Below, one piece after another: positions 43,432 through 54,792 of a stretch of DNA of 64,000 nt. The position numbers and the translations under genes were made by a program. Numbering within the stretch: position 1 is the first letter of the stretch; each line of letters starts with the position of its first letter. The notes beneath the pieces were generated by a model, which saw only the letters and a list, made by a program, of their open reading frames with translations, was not told the origin of the DNA and did no database searches. The DNA comes from Hysterangium stoloniferum (Eukaryota; Basidiomycota; Agaricomycetes; Hysterangiales; Hysterangiaceae): assembly GCA_015178975.1 (NCBI GenBank), contig WHVD01000052.1, positions 248,001-312,000 on the forward strand, in the 5' to 3' direction.

Positions 43432-44764
43432 AAAGCAGATAGGTATTCAGACCACTGGGCTTGCCAGCAGGTCAAAAGTTTCATGGTTGAAAAATATTCC
43501 AGGTTCTTGTGATCTGTGACAATGTCAACCAGAATTCCCACACCCTCCAAATAGTGTTGCCACACTTTGAAGGCTTCAAAAGTGGCTAGGAGTTCCTTGT
43601 CATGGATGTCATAATTGAGCTCCAGTCCAGTAAAAGTCCAGGAGAGAAGAGCAACTGGGTGCACTTCTCTGTCAGAGTCCTGGATAGATAAAATGGCTCC
43701 TAACACATAGTCCAAGGCATCTGTTTCAACAATGAGTGGGATGCCCAGTTTCCAGTGTGAAAGGATGGGAGCTGAAGAAAAAGAATCCTTCAAAAAATTG
43801 AAAGCTGAATGACACTTATCATCAAAATTCCACAGAGCATCCTTACAAGTGAGATGAGTAAGGGGAACCATGATTTTGGAATATTTGAAGGTAAACTGTT
43901 GGTAAAAATTGGAAAAGCCAAGGAAATATTGTATGTCTTTAACCTTTCGGGGTTCTGGCCAATCTTTGATGACTTGTACTTTAGCTTCATCCATGCAGAG
44001 TCCAACGGGTCCCATGATAAAATCTAAATATTCCACAGAATCCATGTCAAAAGTAACATTTTTACCATTTGCAAAAAGACCATGTTGCCAGAGTCTTCAG
44101 AGAACCTCACTGACTTGTTTGTCATATAACACAGGGTCCTCAGAGTAGATGAGAATGTTGTCCAAGTAAACAATGATGCATACATCAGGCATGTCAGAGA
44201 AAATATCATTCATAAAACATTGAAAAGTGAAAGGAGCATTGGTGAGCCCAGACCAAGTGGAAGGTATGTTTGAGGTCTATCTTGGTATAAATCTGGGCAT
44301 TCCACAGAGCATTGAGTAGAACAGAAAATAAGTGGGAGTGGATACTCATCTTTCCATGTACATAACAGCATTGAGTCCTCTGAAATCAATGCATAGTCTA
44401 AGGGATCTGTCCTTCTTTCTCACAAAAAGAACAGGTGCTCCAAAAGGAGACTTTGATGGCTGAATGAAACCTATGGACAAATATTTGTCCAGGAACTCCC
44501 AGATTGTGGAAAGCTCCATGGAGTACAGTGGGTAAATATGTCCAAGGGGAGGCTGGGCCCTGTCTTCAAGATCAATTTTTAAATTGTACTGTCTGTGGGG
44601 AAGAAGCCAGTTAGCTTTCACTTACTAAAAACATCCACAAAGTCATGATATTTCTCCAGGAGGCCCTCTAGGTCTGTGATGTGCTCAAATTCTAGAGTTG
44701 AAAAACATCTGGTTGCTTCATCAACTTTCAAGTTGATTGTGACCACCTGGGATCTGTCCAATTT
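43432..44764 (-). pseudogene. Gypsy D reverse transcriptase and RNase H
   Basis: The minus-strand pieces include [20 protein letters not shown], then [20 protein letters not shown] (RT start), IIVYLDNILIYSED (catalytic box with Asn for the last Asp), VKDIQYFLGFSNFYQQF, and RNase H (VETDALDYVLGAILSI, ELNYDIHDKELLATFEAFKV). It is cut on the left by the fold-back element at a TA and on the right by the copia element. Confidence 0.85.
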
Positions 44765-45092
44765 TGTAAGAAATACGCTCAGTCGACACAGATAGTGACT
44801 CGACTAATATTTACTACCTGTAAGAAATACGCTATGTTACATCAAGATAAGAGTCTGAAGACAGGATATAGTTGTGGTAACGTACCTCAGTCGACACAGA
44901 TAGTGACTCGACTGAGGTATGGGTATTGAAACGTTCGAGACTAAATAGTAAAATATCTAAATTATGTAGATGATGGTAGTAAGTCGTGGTATATTAGACA
45001 GGGGATAATGTGGCTTGGTATAACCGTATACGGGGTGGTATAACCGGATACGGTGTGAGGTAGCCATTGCTCCGAGTGCGAGAGCCTAAAAT

Positions 45093-48000
45093 TCAACACT
45101 CCCCCTGGCTCGACGCACTCTCACAGAGTCGCAGTGCAATACATTGCTGAGTGAATGTTGATTTGGGCAATGGTTTTGTGAACATGTCGGCGAGGTTGTC
45201 AGATGATGCGATGCAACAGACTTTGATGTCCCCCTCCTCGACCCGTTCCCGTATGTAGTGATACCATATATCAATATGCTTAATACGTGCATTGTGTTTC
45301 GTATTCTTAGTTAAAAGAACTGCGCCTGAATTATCATTGTAGAGGATTGCTGGCTTCAGCTGTGGAAAACCGACTTCGTCCATTGCAGCATACATCCATA
45401 AGATCTGCTCATGGCTCAGGTGAGTGCCATATATTCCGACTCTGTTGTTGATAGAGCGACTGTTGGCTGGTACTTTGATCCCCAAGCAGTAGGTCCCCCC
45501 ACCTGAATAAAGACGTGCCCAGAACAAGATTGGCATGTGTCAGTGTCCCCTGCAAAATCAGCGTCGACATACCCGACTGGCCTGACATCCTTGAGTGAAC
45601 CCCCATATGTAATGCCGTAGTCGAGTGTCCCTTTGATATATCGTAAGACGTGGGTCAATGCATTCCAGTGAGCCTTCCTGGGGTTTGAAGCAAATTTGCT
45701 CAGTGTGGATATGGCATATGAGAGATCTGGATGTGTTGCGATTTGTGCATACATAATCGATCCCAGTAACTCTCGATATGGCTTATCAGCCATGAAGATG
45801 CAGTCCACAGTCATCTGAGGTCCCTGCTCCCTGTTCAGTATAATGCCTGGGGGTAGTGGCGTGCCGTGAGGGTTTGACTCTGTCATTCTGAAATGCTCAA
45901 GAATGTGTTCAAGGTATGCATGTTGTGATAGCCTGATTGTCCCACGTTCCCTGTCTCAGTCAATTTGGATTCCAAGAACTAAATTTGCATCCCCCATATC
46001 CTTGGTCTCATAGGTCCAGCCTAGTTCTTCCTTGGCTCTATTTGCCTCTTCTTCAGATGATGAGATTCCAGTTGTGTCATTGGTATATGTGGATGTTATC
46101 ATGGTGCTGCCGTTTGCATGGCGGGAGCGTACTGATGGGTCGGCTTTTGACCAGTAATATCCCAACTCACCCATTTCTCTGTCCAATGTCCCCCACCAGT
46201 TATTGGCACCATCCATGGTGCCATATAATGTCCTTTCTAGTCGCCCAACCTTCCCTGCCTCCTTCACGCCATCAGGGAGTTTGATGTACATAGTGGCTTG
46301 TGGAACTGAGTTGAGGTATGCTGCAACATAGTCAATTTGCCATGACTCCATGCTTTTGGCAGCTGCAATGGCCAAATTCATCCACAGTGACTCATACCAG
46401 ACGACAGAGGCATATGTTTCAAAAAAATCGATGCTGGGAATTTGTGTAAATCCTTTAGCTACGAGTCTTGCCTTGCGGGCAATAAGTTCGCCGTTACCGT
46501 TGTATTTGTGTGCAAAGGTCCAACACGTTTTTACCAGTCTAGCATTTGCAGGACAATCCACAACTGTCCACACCCCGTGTTTCCTCATGACTGCTAATTC
46601 TTTGTGGATAGGGCCTGCCCATATGTCAGGACGCATCATCGCCTCGCTGTATGTATTGGGGAGCCACATGTTTGTTGGGTCTGGCACTGTCATGGCGTCA
46701 GTATGGAACGCACTATGTACTCTGTTGTCAGCCCATGCCTCCCCTGCCAACTGGGCTTGCTGTACATTCATTTCTGAGTTGAGAGAGTCCTCAAGTGCCT
46801 GTGTTGGGACAGATATGCGTGTGGAGCAACATGGTGCAGATTCCATGCTGGTCAGTTCAGTGACAAGTGGGGATGAGATATTGGTTGGGGTGATTGAAGG
46901 AGCGTGGTCTTGTACTGGTGCCAAACCTCTGCTCGGTTCATCTGGGGTCTCGTTAACCGGTGTGGCAAGTGTAACGTGGTCAAGATTCTGTGTTTCCTCC
47001 TCACCCAATATCTCAGTTAGTGTCTTGCAACTGTGACCTTCCTCAAATATGACGTCACACGAGCAAAAGATACAACGTGTTTCTGGATCATAAATTCTGT
47101 AAGCATCACGTCCGAAATATCCGATATGCACCCCTTTGATGGATCTTGGGTCCAGTTTACTGAGCCCACCTCCTGTTTTGACAGGAATCTTAGCATAAGC
47201 TACACAGCCGAGGGGACGCAGGTGAGAAATATCAGGTTTCTTCCCATGCCACCACTCAAAAGGAGTCAAATTGGAGTTTCTAGTAGTAGGAATAAAATCC
47301 ATCACATATATGATTGCTGCTGCAATTTCGCACCACAGTGCAGGAGGTAATTTATTCTCATACAGGCAAACGCACACTCGCTCGATAATGGTGCGATGGC
47401 ACTGTTCAACAATGCCGTTGGAGGAAGACGAGTACGCAGTGGTGGTTTCATGTATAATCCCTTGTTCGTTGAGATATGTGGTCCACAAGGAATTGGAGAA
47501 TTCTGTGCCTTCATCGGTATGTATCATGCGCACCTTCATCCCTGTCTGACGTTCAGTGAGCGCTGTATAGTGCTTCAATGTGGCTAGGGTTCCTTTGGCT
47601 TCCTTACTGGACAAGAAGAAAACTTCCAGGTGACCCCTGTACCCATCAACACATGGCATCATATAGCTTCTCCCACCGATGGACTGGACTCGGGATGGTC
47701 CCCACAAGTCAACATAGGTCCGTTCCCCTATAGCTGTTTCACGCTCATCATTGATATAGAATGGGTGGCATGTGTGCTTCCCCATTATACATCCTTTACA
47801 TGTCCCCAGTTGGGGTATCATGGTGGTTACCTGCATACCATGGACGATGTTATGCTTGGCCATTTGTTGTACAGTATCATATCTAGCATGACCAAGGCAT
47901 CAATGCCAGGTATCTATGTTGGTTGGTCAGTCGTGGGATTTGGCTGCAAAAGTGTGTGTAGTTGTCTTGACTACAGTTGTTGGGTGCATTGCCATGTCCG

Positions 48001-50125
48001 GGGATAATTGCATGTTATCCAGGAGGGGACCAGCTGGTGGAAAGATGTTGATCTTGTACATTGTCCCTTCTCCCCTCCCATACATAAATGGGCGGCCATC
48101 TGAGTTGATAAAGGTAACACCACTGCCCCCGAAAATCACGTAACATCCGCTGTTATCAAGTTTCCTGATAGACATGAGATTGTGAGACAAGGTCGGGCAG
48201 TGAAGTGTGTCCCGAAATGTAAGATTGATAACGTGTCCATCATATACGAAGCACTTGTTAACTGTCCCCTTTCTGCAGATTGAGAAGGTGCTACCGTTGT
48301 TAGCCATAGTCCCGTTCTTCCCATTATAATTCTTGTAGGTTTGAAAATCATTTATATCAATAAAAAAAATGATCACTCACTGCGGAGTCAGTGTAGGTGA
48401 CAATAGTGGATACTGTTGGATCTACCTGCATCTTAAGAGCGCAGAATTCTCCAGATCTGGGCGTGAAGGGAGTGGAGGGTGCAACCACCACGTTAACTGT
48501 TGATTTGGTAGGTATGGCGTCGGTCAATGGTTTTTGCTGCTGCGCGGCTTGACTTCCACCAGTACCGGTCCCCTTCTTTCTCCCCCAATCAGGAAACTGA
48601 CCTTCCATCCCTCCTCTGACTTTGAAACACTTCTCGATTGTGTGTCCTACACGTTTACAGTTGGGGTTGGAGCAGACATCACTAGACCGATTGGATTTAG
48701 TGGTCGCAAGAGCTTGTGAGGTTTGAGGTGTGAGTTTCCTGTTTCATGCAATTGTTTTGTCATATAAGGTGAGGTGTGATATTACTTCTTTGGAGGTCTT
48801 CAGTGAAAAAAGAGTTCCAATTACTAGATCCCACTCCTTAGGCATCGACGCAATGATGATTGTGCAGAAGGTAGAGTTGTTCATTTTTCCCCCTTGCACA
48901 TTGACTTTTGCCCATCCTTTGCACAGTCATGTGAAATGGGATACGATGTCCACGCCATCAATATGTTTGATTGCACACAAATTGTTATCGGCATTAAGCA
49001 ATCCTATATCGGAGGTTGCGCTGTGTATTGCTTTCAGGGCAGACCAAGCCTCACTTGCGGTATCCGACAGTTGAATGCCATTGCCGATAGGATTTTTGAT
49101 GTTCAGGTCAATCATTGCCTTTGCATATGCATCATGCTGTTCCCATTCCTCAGGTGAAGGATTGTGTGATCCCCAGTAAGTCGTTGGTACAGGTGTAGTA
49201 TTGGGGGCAAGTTGGGAAGGTTTCTTTATGGTCCCATCCATATACCCTCGGATGCTGTTACGACTATGTCGCAACCCTTCACGTGCCGATGGCCCCCAAT
49301 GGTATATCGTCGTAGTTGTCTTGTCTTTAATCAAGACGAGATTTCGGATGCCGTCGGGTCCCCGATGCTGACGTATGCTTTTCTGGTCAATCAAACCCGA
49401 CTATGCCTTTCTGTCTGATTATGCTTTGATACGTCTTTTTCATTATGTTGATCCGTTCCACTCTATGTTTCACATATGTCTATCTATTTTTGTAGTCCTC
49501 GAACTATTTCCTTTTATCGTAATTTTGCTCTCGGTTATCATCGGCCTCCGAACTAGTCATAAACTTCCCATTCCTAGTCAAGCTTATTGTTAATGCCATT
49601 TTCTGCCTTCCCCCCCATTAGTATTTTCTAGACGCCTGTTACTTGTATATGAACCCGCTGTAGTTGTAGTTACTAGGCAATCAGAATATCGACTCAGAAT
49701 ACCCCCTTACGTCTGCAACAGTCTTATACTAAGAATTCTCCTATCCACCTTCGCGTGCGCTCGCCCACTTTCAGCCCCGACCCCCTTGGCCCGACACTCA
49801 ACTTGTCCTTCAGTTCCGATCGGTATCTCACTGAAAGGTACTTCTTAGGATTAGTCTTCGCCTGTCCGAAATCTAAGGACACCCTACGGATATTTGCGAG
49901 GGCACAGCACATAAGCTGAAGCCAAGTCCTTCTGATCGGTCCCCGTTGCCCACCGACATTAGTCAGTTTTCAGTTCTTAACAGATGCCTCGTGCACCCGC
50001 TGCAGACCAGATAGTGTTATGCCACGTGAACCAATTGTGTCCATTGAGGCGATCCTCAGGTTGCAACATGAATAGTGCTGGTTGGTTCGATGCCATGTTT
50101 GTTTTAGTCAGGTTGGTCAGGGTCA
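45093..50125 (-). pseudogene. gag-pol of copia E
   Basis: Gag starts MASNQPALFMLQPEDRLNGH at about 50125. It is interrupted by the solo LTR between SAAGARGI and RGYMDGTIKKPSQLAPN. Integrase has the H-C region (MAKHNIVHGMQV ... CKGCIMGKH) and core (RTYVDLWGPS, IHTDEGTEFSN, NGIVEQCHRTI). RT follows in the same long frame (47863-45956). Its catalytic box is STYTNDTTG, where YTDD is expected. RNase H has YADADFAGDTDT-like and STTESEYMALT motifs and an end at ADMFTKPLPKSTF (about 45150). Breaks are few: TGA at 45956 and 47900, both at expected CGA codons, and a frameshift near 45420. The order integrase before RT confirms the copia superfamily. Confidence 0.88.
49256..49982 (+). repeat. Solo LTR, family 4 (727 bp), with GATGC target duplication
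   Basis: It starts TGTTACGACTATG and ends AGTTCTTAACA. GATGC is perfect on both sides (49251-49255, 49983-49987). It is inserted in the gag of copia E in antisense direction. It is very similar to the LTR at 15403-16139. The block GCACAGCACATAAGCTGAAG is at about 49903. Confidence 0.93.
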
Positions 50126-50561
50126 GGTTCAGTTGGTCAGGGTCAGGTTCAGTTGGTCAATGTCAGGTCAGTTGGTTTGATCGGTCAATTGTGATTAACA
50201 GCTTTGGACGGGGCCCATAACCTGTAAGAAATATGCTCAGTCGACACAGATAGTGACTCGACTAATATTTACTACCTGTAAGAAATACACTATGTTACAT
50301 CAAGATAAGAGTCTGAAGACAGGATATAGTTGTGGTAACATACCTCAGTTGACACAGATAGTGACTTGACTGAGGTATGGGGATTGAAACATTTGAGACT
50401 AAATAGTAAAATATCTAAATTATGTAGATGATGGTAGTAAGTCGTGGTATATTAGACAGGGGATAATGCGGCTTGGTATAACCATATATGGGGTGGTATA
50501 TCCAGATATGGTGTGAGGTAGCCGTTGGTCCGAGTGCAAGAGCCTAAAATTCAACAAATTT

Positions 50562-50900
50562 TGTAGCCCTAATAAAAGCTGCTGCATTAATAAGGGAAAT
50601 TGATGGGATTACCATGGGTTCCAAGGAAGCCAAAGATACTGTAGGGGCCACAGGTGCCAAGATGGTGGGGGATGATATAGTTATATCAGGTGCTGTGGGC
50701 ATCCAGAAAGTAATACTGCCTGATACCCAGTCAATCAATGGATTGTGTTGGGTAAGCCAGTTGTATCCTAGGATGACCAAGCAACTTGAGTGAGTCCGAC
50801 TGCATCACATAGAAAGTGACCATCTGAGATGTTCTGCATGAGAACTGGATAGACATTAAAAACCCTGTCTTAAAGTAAATTACCAGGGCCCAGGACACAT
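50562..50900 (-). pseudogene. Gypsy D protease-region fragment
   Basis: On the minus strand it contains [18 protein letters not shown], the end of the gypsy protease region (LGxxWLxxxNPxIDW), then a Pro/Ile-rich linker that leads into the RT part beyond the copia insertion. It is truncated near 50900 before the active site. Confidence 0.75.
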
Positions 50901-51140
50901 ATTGATATATTATGAAGAATATACAAAAAAATCATATCTATTTTATGCTAGTCAAGTGTGTCTTTGATTGAGGTGTTCGCGGCAGTCGCAACGCCCTGTT
51001 CCCATGCCCCCCTGGGACAGGACTGGACAACAGATTTTGAAAGTCCGGCCCTGTGTCTATACCCTCTTACAAAGGTTTTTCACGTCTGCTGCTTCTGCTG
51101 CTCAGGAAGGTCGGCGATTTGGAGTAAAATAAAAGGAGGG
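50901..51140. other. Short CpG-rich joint sequence, no gene
   Basis: It joins the gypsy D fragment to the LTR-like repeat at 51141. It ends in a purine-rich stretch (AATAAAAGGAGGG) that could be a polypurine tract for that repeat. Confidence 0.35.
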
Positions 51141-51505
51141 TGTTGTAGTTTCTGTCCGGTTAATGTGACTGGTACCGGTAGGGACGCCAGGCAAAAGAAT
51201 CCAGTCACTGCAACCGCTGTTTCCCACCGGTCATGTAAGTCATTCCGTGAACTGAGCGAGATCATACAGTTTTATTCGGATAGTAACTCCAAGAGATTGG
51301 CCTGGATTTGATCAAGATGAATTTAATAATACAGGGTATATTCGAAAGTACAATTATTTGAAGTATACCGGCATAAGCCTCTAGTTGTCAGGTTGTTTAC
51401 TTTGAGCTGCAATTTCCTACTCTCGATCTCAAGGACAAAAGCCCTCGAATTTGCGATAGTATTATGCCAAAATTGTGCGACGGATAAATACTCTTCCCAG
51501 CAACA
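51141..51505. repeat. 365-bp LTR-like repeat, CpG-rich copy
   Basis: It starts TGTTGTAG and ends CCCAGCAACA and is the direct-repeat partner of 33963-34326. It has no target duplication of its own. It is either the 3' LTR of an otherwise missing element or a dispersed repeat. Confidence 0.6.
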
Positions 51506-51619
51506 TACTGTTATCGCAACCAAAAAATCTCATAACTGTGCCACACGAGCTTTGTTGGCTGAGACGATCAACAGATAAAGAGGTAGAGCTGAGTAGGGAA
51601 GGGAATATTCATTGTTGAG

Positions 51620-52289
51620 CTAAATATTGCAAATAAAGAAACTCACCAATGCTCGAAAGCCATACTGAAGAACTGCAAGACAAATATTATCCAAAGCTTG
51701 ATAACATGAAAGCAAAGAATATACCGCAGCGCTGAGGCTGTTTTCGTGTTCTGATTGATATAAATGTAGTTGAAGAGCAGGCGAGTCACCACAAAGCTTC
51801 CTGATATTACATTGACAGTCTTGGTATCGATACCAGCAAAGTTAGCCGCGAGCTAAAAGAGCACCAATATACATTTTAGCTTATAATTCCCAACCTTACT
51901 AGAAAGAGTAGACACGTACGGTTGCCGCAGCCCAGAGGGGGGATATCTCGTTCCCATTCTGCGTTGGAAGATTTGTCAACGAGATAGAGTCCGGTGCGCT
52001 ACAAGACACGAACGTTATGGGCCCCCGTCAATCTTCCAACCTTCAGTGCTAACTCCGCAGACATCCCTTTTTTGACCAGGTAGTCGTAATCTTGACCGCG
52101 GGGGTTGGAACTGTTGTGTGAGTATCACTCAATATGGATGAAAGCGGAAATAAGTTATAACAGCATTACGGACTTGTCCCAACCGACAGTGCTCTGGATG
52201 AGCCTGAACTTCACATTATGAGGATAAAACGCCATAATCCACGCAATTGGGATGGAATAAAGAGACAGCGGCGTGGTAAACAGCGACAT
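51620..52289 (-). CDS. MAPEG-family membrane protein, copy 1
   Basis: MAPEG proteins are small four-helix membrane proteins of glutathione and eicosanoid metabolism, usually in the ER. The start at 52289 gives MSLFTTPLSLYSIPIAWIMA and FYPHNVKFRLIQSTVGWDKS. After an intron come NPRGQDYDYLVKKGMSAELA, the family-typical NPR region, and then an exon with NEISPLWAAA-like sequence. The following LAANFAGIDTKTVNVISGSF and VVTRLLFNYIYI is the third/fourth helix segment with the RLLYN-like motif. The last exon ends FFICNI at 51620. Four to five short introns interrupt it. Copy 2 (54152-54792) has the same exon pattern. Confidence 0.75.
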
Positions 52290-52736
52290 ATTGGTGAATT
52301 ACGAGGATTAAGGTATGGGAGGCAACTTTCTTAGTATGTTGGATACTCTGCTTTATATGTGGGAACAACGCGTAAAATGATTGCCACGTGGTAACTTGGG
52401 GTTACTTTGGATATGGGGTATTGATGCTATCACCTCGGAGGGCATACTGCTGTTTTTTCGCTTCTCCACAAACTGCACTTTGCGCTCTAAAAACGGTCGG
52501 AACGTATTAATATAGTGTACTAGATATGATGTGTCAATTTTGGTGTGGATTGAACAGAGATTGAGCAAGGTATTTGATGTGGACGGAAACTGTCCGATGT
52601 GTGAAACCTGTTCGGTCCCGCGGCTTCCGAGTTCTGCCCCTTGACCTTACAACATGTTATCAATGAATAAAATAGGATTATAATTCTCGTTTGAGTTCTG
52701 CAGCTTGTAAAAGGTAAAATGATAGCACATATACTA
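52290..52736. other. Intergenic region upstream of MAPEG copy 1
   Basis: This should contain the promoter of the 51620-52289 gene. No clear TATA or other element was recognised, and no other gene is seen. Confidence 0.35.
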
Positions 52737-53720
52737 AGGCTGCCAACCGTACCGTATACGGGTTACGGCCGAACCAGTACCACCGCATATCTCATGTGCA
52801 ATAGGCTTGATAGTACGGGACGGGTCGCCAGACGGCCGTAATACGGCTATGCGGCTTAGATTCAGCAGAACAACAAATTCATAAAAAGTTACAGCTCTGC
52901 AAGTATAGAGAATAATTCCTATTAATTACCTATAAAATCATTTATTACTTGACCTGTGTGACGTAAGTGTTGCCAGACAAGCATCAAAGTCCGGATAGAA
53001 TCCGGTTGAAGACTAGCCTTCCGTAATGAAATAGTATCTTGTCCTGAAGATGTTCTCTCGACAGCAACAGCAGAACCTTTGGAAATTGATATCAGTAATG
53101 GCGCTAGACATGCAGTGTAGGACTCACCCGGTATAGCCAAGAGATCGCGGGCAAAGACAAAGAGGAATTGGGATCAGCGCCCAATCCACCAGCTGACAGG
53201 GCCGCATGAGTCAAAATCTTTGCGGGGGAGCTTTGAAAGATTCATCAAGCTCATCCCTCAAACCACGGGTTTGTTTCTTGTAACGGGCAGTAAAGTTTAC
53301 TTTTTATGCAGAGAGTCATCTTTGTGAGACCGTGAATTTGTTGGATTGGCTGGAAGGGGATCAGAACGGGGAAAGCAGCATGTTTGCCCCTGTAATTCTC
53401 TTTGAAGTATTCAAGGAGCGACACCCTAGAAGACTAGAGATACTCTGTAACATTGTGTCATTAAAGTGATCTGCTTTCATTCCTCCGTATGATATACGAT
53501 GGTCAAACATTAGCGAGATGTTATTTATTAAATATAATAAACAATATAATAACGAAGACCTACATGCAGCCTCCTATAACAACCACAAGACTACAAATAA
53601 GCAAGCCGGGCAACATCCCCAGTTGCCGTGGAATGGCACTAGACTAGCCAGGTACTTATGATCGACATTATGCGCCCTGACGACACCCTCTATACGGGAT
53701 GGTACGGTACAGCCACCAAA
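52737..53720 (-). mobile_element. hAT transposon remnant
   Basis: The left end AAGGCTGCCAACCGTACCG and the right end near 53690-53715 (GATGGTACGGTACAGCCACC) resemble imperfect inverted termini. Subterminal words (TACGG, CGTAT) repeat near the left end. A transposase C-terminal piece lies inside. No 8-bp target duplication could be seen, so the limits are approximate. Confidence 0.45.
52925..53170 (-). pseudogene. hAT transposase C-terminal (dimerisation) fragment
   Basis: With a 50-bp intron removed (GTGAGTCC...TTCCAAAG) the reading is FARDLLAIPGSAVAVERTSS followed by SLRKASLQPDSIRTLMLVWQ. This matches the hAT dimerisation motif (DxLxIPGTSVxVERxFS ... LxxxSxxxLMxxxxW). It ends at 52925. The rest of the transposase is not recognisable. 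Confidence 0.6.
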
Positions 53721-54151
53721 TTAAGGAGACTTCCTAGCATACTTTTATATCTTCAGTTCATCACCACCTGTTGGGTGATAGATTCCAGCTAGGTGACAAC
53801 TTCCTCAGCGTCGATGCAGATGGTGGATGTAGACAGGATGAGACTACAAAGTTCATGGCCAACATAAAGGCGCGAAACTTAACCGGTATAAAAGCACACT
53901 ATTTTTGGTACTTCCCTTGTCAATTGATAGTATTTTATGGTATGCTCGGGGTCTAATACTACATCAAAGCAAGAAGAACACCTTTGAGATATAAGTGTGC
54001 CAGAGAATAGTTAGCGTGTGCAATTAAAGAGTGGATCTCTCTTTTTAATACCCCAAATTTCTTATTTCATGCCAGGCAGAGCTTGTTTCCAGCTTTAACA
54101 AGAAGATACATGGGCAAGCCTAGTGGGGCCACTTAAAAAAGACACCAATAC
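53721..54151. other. Intergenic, no gene recognised
   Basis: A 61-aa plus-strand frame (53771-53956) has no domain. AT-rich sequence follows up to the end of MAPEG copy 2. Confidence 0.3.
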
Positions 54152-54792
54152 TTAAAACTTAAACCACTCACTGATGCTCGAGAAGAACGTAAGGGTACTT
54201 CCAAAGCTATATATTAGTGAAAAGCGCCGCTAGATATTGAATGACATACCGCAGCCAAGATGCAGTCGGCGTTGTCTGATTTATGTAGATGTAGTTGAAC
54301 AAGAGACGAGCCAATACAAATCCGCCGGATACAGTATTGAGAGTACAGGTGTCTACTCCAGCAAAATTGGCCGCAAGCTAAATGATAACGGTGGGTCAGT
54401 TTGTATTTTAGGTTCAAAGATATCTTTAATGTGTACCACCGCCACGGCCCAGAGGGGGAAAGTTTCATTTCCGTTCTAACAAAAAAATTAGACGAGTGAT
54501 TAACAAATGAAGTATTACAACGTACCTGATGAGCTGCAGCCATCCTATCAACCTTGGCCGCCAATTCTGGCGCCATTCCTTTCTTTACCAAAGTTTCTTG
54601 GTTATGACTACGAGGATCAAGGCTATCGAGAGGAATGAATCAAAACTGAATATCATAAGTAGCAACGGTAAAATACTTGTTCCAGCCAACAGTTCTCGCA
54701 ATGAGACTGAATTTCGCGTTGTGAGGGTAAAAGGCCATGAAATACGCAACGGGGATGGAGTATAGAGATAAAGGGGTGCTCAGCAACGACAT
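54152..54792 (-). CDS. MAPEG-family membrane protein, copy 2
   Basis: The start at 54792 reads MSLLSTPLSLYSIPVAYFMA and FYPHNAKFSLIARTVGWNK. The next exon has LDPRSHNQETLVKKGMAPEL and AAKVDRMAAAHQ, followed by NGNETFPLWAVAV in a separate short exon. The helix 3-4 exon reads LAANFAGVDTCTLNTVSGGF and VLARLLFNYIYINQ. The last exon ends EWFKF at 54152. Exon order and boundaries match copy 1 about 1.9 kb away in the same direction, with a hAT remnant between, so the two arose by tandem duplication. Confidence 0.75.

Larger units (their letters stand above)
44765..50556 (-). mobile_element. Ty1/copia element E, complete, 5792 bp including a solo LTR
   Basis: Identical-length LTRs of 334 bp (44765-45098 and 50223-50556; TGTAAGAAATA...AATTCAACA) flank it, and AATTT at 44760-44764 and 50557-50561 is the target duplication. 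Without the nested LTR (49256-49982 plus GATGC) it is 5060 bp. A polypurine tract (CCAGGGGGAG on minus) precedes the 3' LTR at 45099. After the 5' LTR the minus strand reads GGTTATGGGCCCCG, which fits pairing with the anticodon arm of initiator tRNA-Met as in copia and Ty5. A three-copy tandem (GGTCAGGGTCAGGTTCAGTT type, 50106-50170) lies in the leader. Confidence 0.93.
34327..50900 (-). mobile_element. Ty3/gypsy fragment D, host of a nested transposon cluster
   Basis: Three pieces in minus order form one element closely related to gypsy B: protease region (50900-50562), RT and RNase H (44764-43432), and the integrase zinc-binding region with the start of the core (34966-34327). The gaps are explained by a copia element with AATTT duplications (44765-50556) and a TA-flanked fold-back element (34969-43429). 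Neither gag nor LTRs are present. The RT motif reads YLDN instead of YLDD (about 44167-44156). Confidence 0.8.

Noticed and set aside
46350..47036. 228-aa plus-strand frame opposite the copia integrase/RT
   Set aside because: It is a shadow of the conserved minus-strand Pol frame. Unlike the antisense frames of gypsy B and C it shows no introns, no motif, and lies over pol rather than beside it.
50984..51220. Integrase-like resemblance of a minus-strand frame at 51323-51523 (EEYLSVAQFWHNT)
   Set aside because: Only about ten residues are suggestive, no flanking integrase motif exists, and the sequence lies in the LTR-like repeat.
54526..54545. CTGATGA followed by a GCTGCAGC palindrome as a hammerhead candidate
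   Set aside because: There is no GAA after the palindrome and no stem III. It lies in an intron/exon joint of MAPEG copy 2.
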